A stretch of 42,344 bases of DNA from contig HF993075.1 of assembly GCA_000433475.1 (NCBI GenBank), positions 1-42,344 of the forward strand. Reading direction: 5' to 3'. How positions within the stretch are numbered: position 1 is the stretch's first letter; each line of letters starts with the position of its first letter. The notes below the pieces were generated by a model that was given only the letters and a program-made list of their open reading frames with translations, was not told where the DNA came from and made no database searches. Position numbers and translations under genes: made by a program. This stretch comes from Mycoplasma sp. CAG:956 (lineage in GTDB: Bacteria; Bacillota_I; Bacilli_A; RF39; UBA660). Shown one piece after another: positions 41,651-42,344 of this stretch.

Positions 41651-41663
41651 AGAAAGGAGTCTT

Positions 41664-42176
41664 ATGAATTATTGTATTCCTGTTTTAGTATTAATTATAA
41701 TTATTTATAGTTATTTTAAGAAAATTGATATTTATGATAAATTTTTAGAAGGTGCTAAAGAAGGTATTAAAACAGTTTTTGATATAGTTCCTGCAGTAGT
41801 TGGTATGGTTTTTGCTATTAATTTATTTGTAAAAAGTGGGGTAATCAATTTTTTCTTAAGCCCATTTAGTAATTTATTTGCAAAAGTTAATATTCCTAAT
41901 GAAGTTGCTACTATGGCTCTTTTACGTCCTATCTCTGGAAATGCTTCTCTGGCTATTATGAATAATATTTTTACTAAGTATGGTGTTGATTCTTTTTATG
42001 GCTTTGTTGCTAGTGTTTTGCAAGGATGTACTGACACGACCGTTTATGTTTTAGCTTTGTATTTTGGCAGCATTAAAATTACTAAAAGTAAGTATGCCTT
42101 AAAGGTTGGATTATTTGCTGATGCTTGTGGAATTACCGCTGCGTTCATTTTATGCCATATTTTTTTCACAAATTAA
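41664..42176 (+). CDS. spmB: Spore maturation protein B homologue
   Basis: 170-residue membrane protein, same family as SpmA. Recognisable SpmB segments are FLEGAKEGIKTVFDIVPAVVGM, RPISGNASLAIMNNIF, KYGVDSFYGFVASVLQGCTDTTVYVLALYFGS and GLFADACGITAAFI. The ATG follows AAGAAAGGAG, 13 bases after spmA. Last gene of the probable dac-spmA-spmB operon. Length matches the family (about 175). Confidence 0.93.
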   Translation: MNYCIPVLVLIIIIYSYFKKIDIYDKFLEGAKEGIKTVFDIVPAVVGMVFAINLFVKSGVINFFLSPFSNLFAKVNIPNEVATMALLRPISGNASLAIMNNIFTKYGVDSFYGFVASVLQGCTDTTVYVLALYFGSIKITKSKYALKVGLFADACGITAAFILCHIFFTN

Positions 42177-42223
42177 CATCAAGTAATTGACTTATGCTTA
42201 AAAATTTGATAAATTATAAATGC

Positions 42224-42249
42224 CTTGAAGGAAAAAGAAAACTTTCAAG
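42224..42249 (+). terminator. Weak hairpin after spmB
   Basis: 8-bp stem CTTGAAGG/CTTTCAAG (one G-T pair) with a ten-base purine loop; the downstream sequence is AT-rich but has no clean T run. A terminator function is uncertain. Confidence 0.4.
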
Positions 42250-42269
42250 ATAAAATAATATTATTTTTA

Positions 42270-42298
42270 TTGACAATTAAGCAATAAAATGGTATATT
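42270..42298 (+). promoter_or_regulatory. Promoter of the right-edge tRNA
   Basis: Consensus -35 TTGACA (42270-42275), 17-base spacer, extended -10 TGG-TATATT (42293-42298). The best promoter match in the window; tRNA begins 15 bases later. Confidence 0.85.
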
Positions 42299-42313
42299 TT
42301 GAAATGTATGTAC

Positions 42314-42344
42314 GGACGCTTAGCTCAGTTGGTTAGAGCACCTG
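42314..42344 (+). tRNA. tRNA, 5' part only (identity not determined)
   Basis: GGACGCTTAGCTCAGTTGGTTAGAGC forms an acceptor 5' strand, two bases TA and a D arm (GCTC...GAGC with loop AGTTGGTTA). The sequence ends just as the anticodon stem starts (ACCTG), so the anticodon is outside the window. Confidence 0.85.

Noticed and set aside
1..42344. Mycoplasma-type genetic code (TGA = Trp)
   Set aside because: Trp codons are TGG throughout and several intact genes end in TGA.
1..42344. CRISPR array, prophage or complete insertion sequence
   Set aside because: No regularly spaced repeats, phage structural genes or intact transposase are present.

Overview
The window is AT-rich chromosomal DNA, almost entirely transcribed on the + strand, from a low-GC Firmicutes-type bacterium. 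TGA is used as a stop codon (for example at the ends of the 1091-1618 and 23874-25781 genes) and Trp is always TGG, so this is the standard bacterial code and not the Mycoplasma code. The genes include peptidoglycan synthesis (class B PBP with a PASTA-like end, MraY, UppP, D,D-carboxypeptidase), a UgtP-like glycolipid synthase, butyrate kinase and phosphotransbutyrylase, a ThyX-type thymidylate synthase and a dac-spmA-spmB cluster like the B. subtilis dacB-spmA-spmB operon. I infer an uncultured gut Bacilli/Erysipelotrichia-like or RF39-like lineage; no rRNA or marker gene is present to prove it.

Layout. 1-1650: tRNA-Thr on the - strand, ZIP metal transporter, membrane-anchored thioredoxin-like protein. 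1669-4200: thymidylate module (ThyX-like, Tmk) followed by a decayed YqeG-type HAD phosphatase. 4367-9620: housekeeping and accessory genes (Cof-type HAD phosphatase, small membrane protein, RlmI-like methyltransferase, AAA ATPase, carboxymuconolactone-decarboxylase-like protein, Nudix, internally deleted cupin, RhuM-Fic fusion). 9668-14799: DXS-family enzyme, acyltransferase, buk, ptb. 14837-18848: unrecognised protein, P-loop kinase-like protein, membrane protein with a C7 tract in its promoter, ADP-ribosylglycohydrolase. 18999-22150: MacB/FtsX-type ABC transporter. 22297-23797: ISL3 transposase remnant and a transglutaminase-like gene with an early stop. 23874-26856: PBP and mraY. 26955-30031: very long pilin-like protein with a glycine-zipper tail and a membrane-anchored partner. 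30124-33270: glycolipid glycosyltransferase and a divergent transketolase. 33601-36956: membrane-anchored XRE regulator and a three-gene ABC transporter. 37018-37830: uppP on the - strand. 37887-38928: mostly gene-poor, decayed DNA. 38929-42176: zinc-ribbon membrane protein, D,D-carboxypeptidase, spmA, spmB. 42314-end: start of a tRNA.

How the genes work together. Cell-envelope functions dominate: lipid-II chemistry (MraY, UppP), cross-linking and trimming (PBP, carboxypeptidase), glycolipid (UgtP-like), glycan acylation (acyltransferase) and surface pilin. Transcription units are short. Several have textbook promoters whose -10 box lies close to the ribosome-binding site, and many end in clear intrinsic terminators.

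The most unusual items are: two thiamine-diphosphate enzymes whose key substrate or catalytic residues are altered (DXS-like and transketolase-like); a double-length ThyX whose signature motif is split between its two halves; the pilin with a bacteriocin-like glycine-zipper tail; a hairpin that encloses the start codon of the carboxypeptidase gene, inside an ~84-bp segment duplicated 1.3 kb upstream; a 12-bp-arm palindrome inside the RhuM-Fic gene; and a C7 tract inside a promoter spacer. I see no CRISPR array, prophage or complete insertion sequence.
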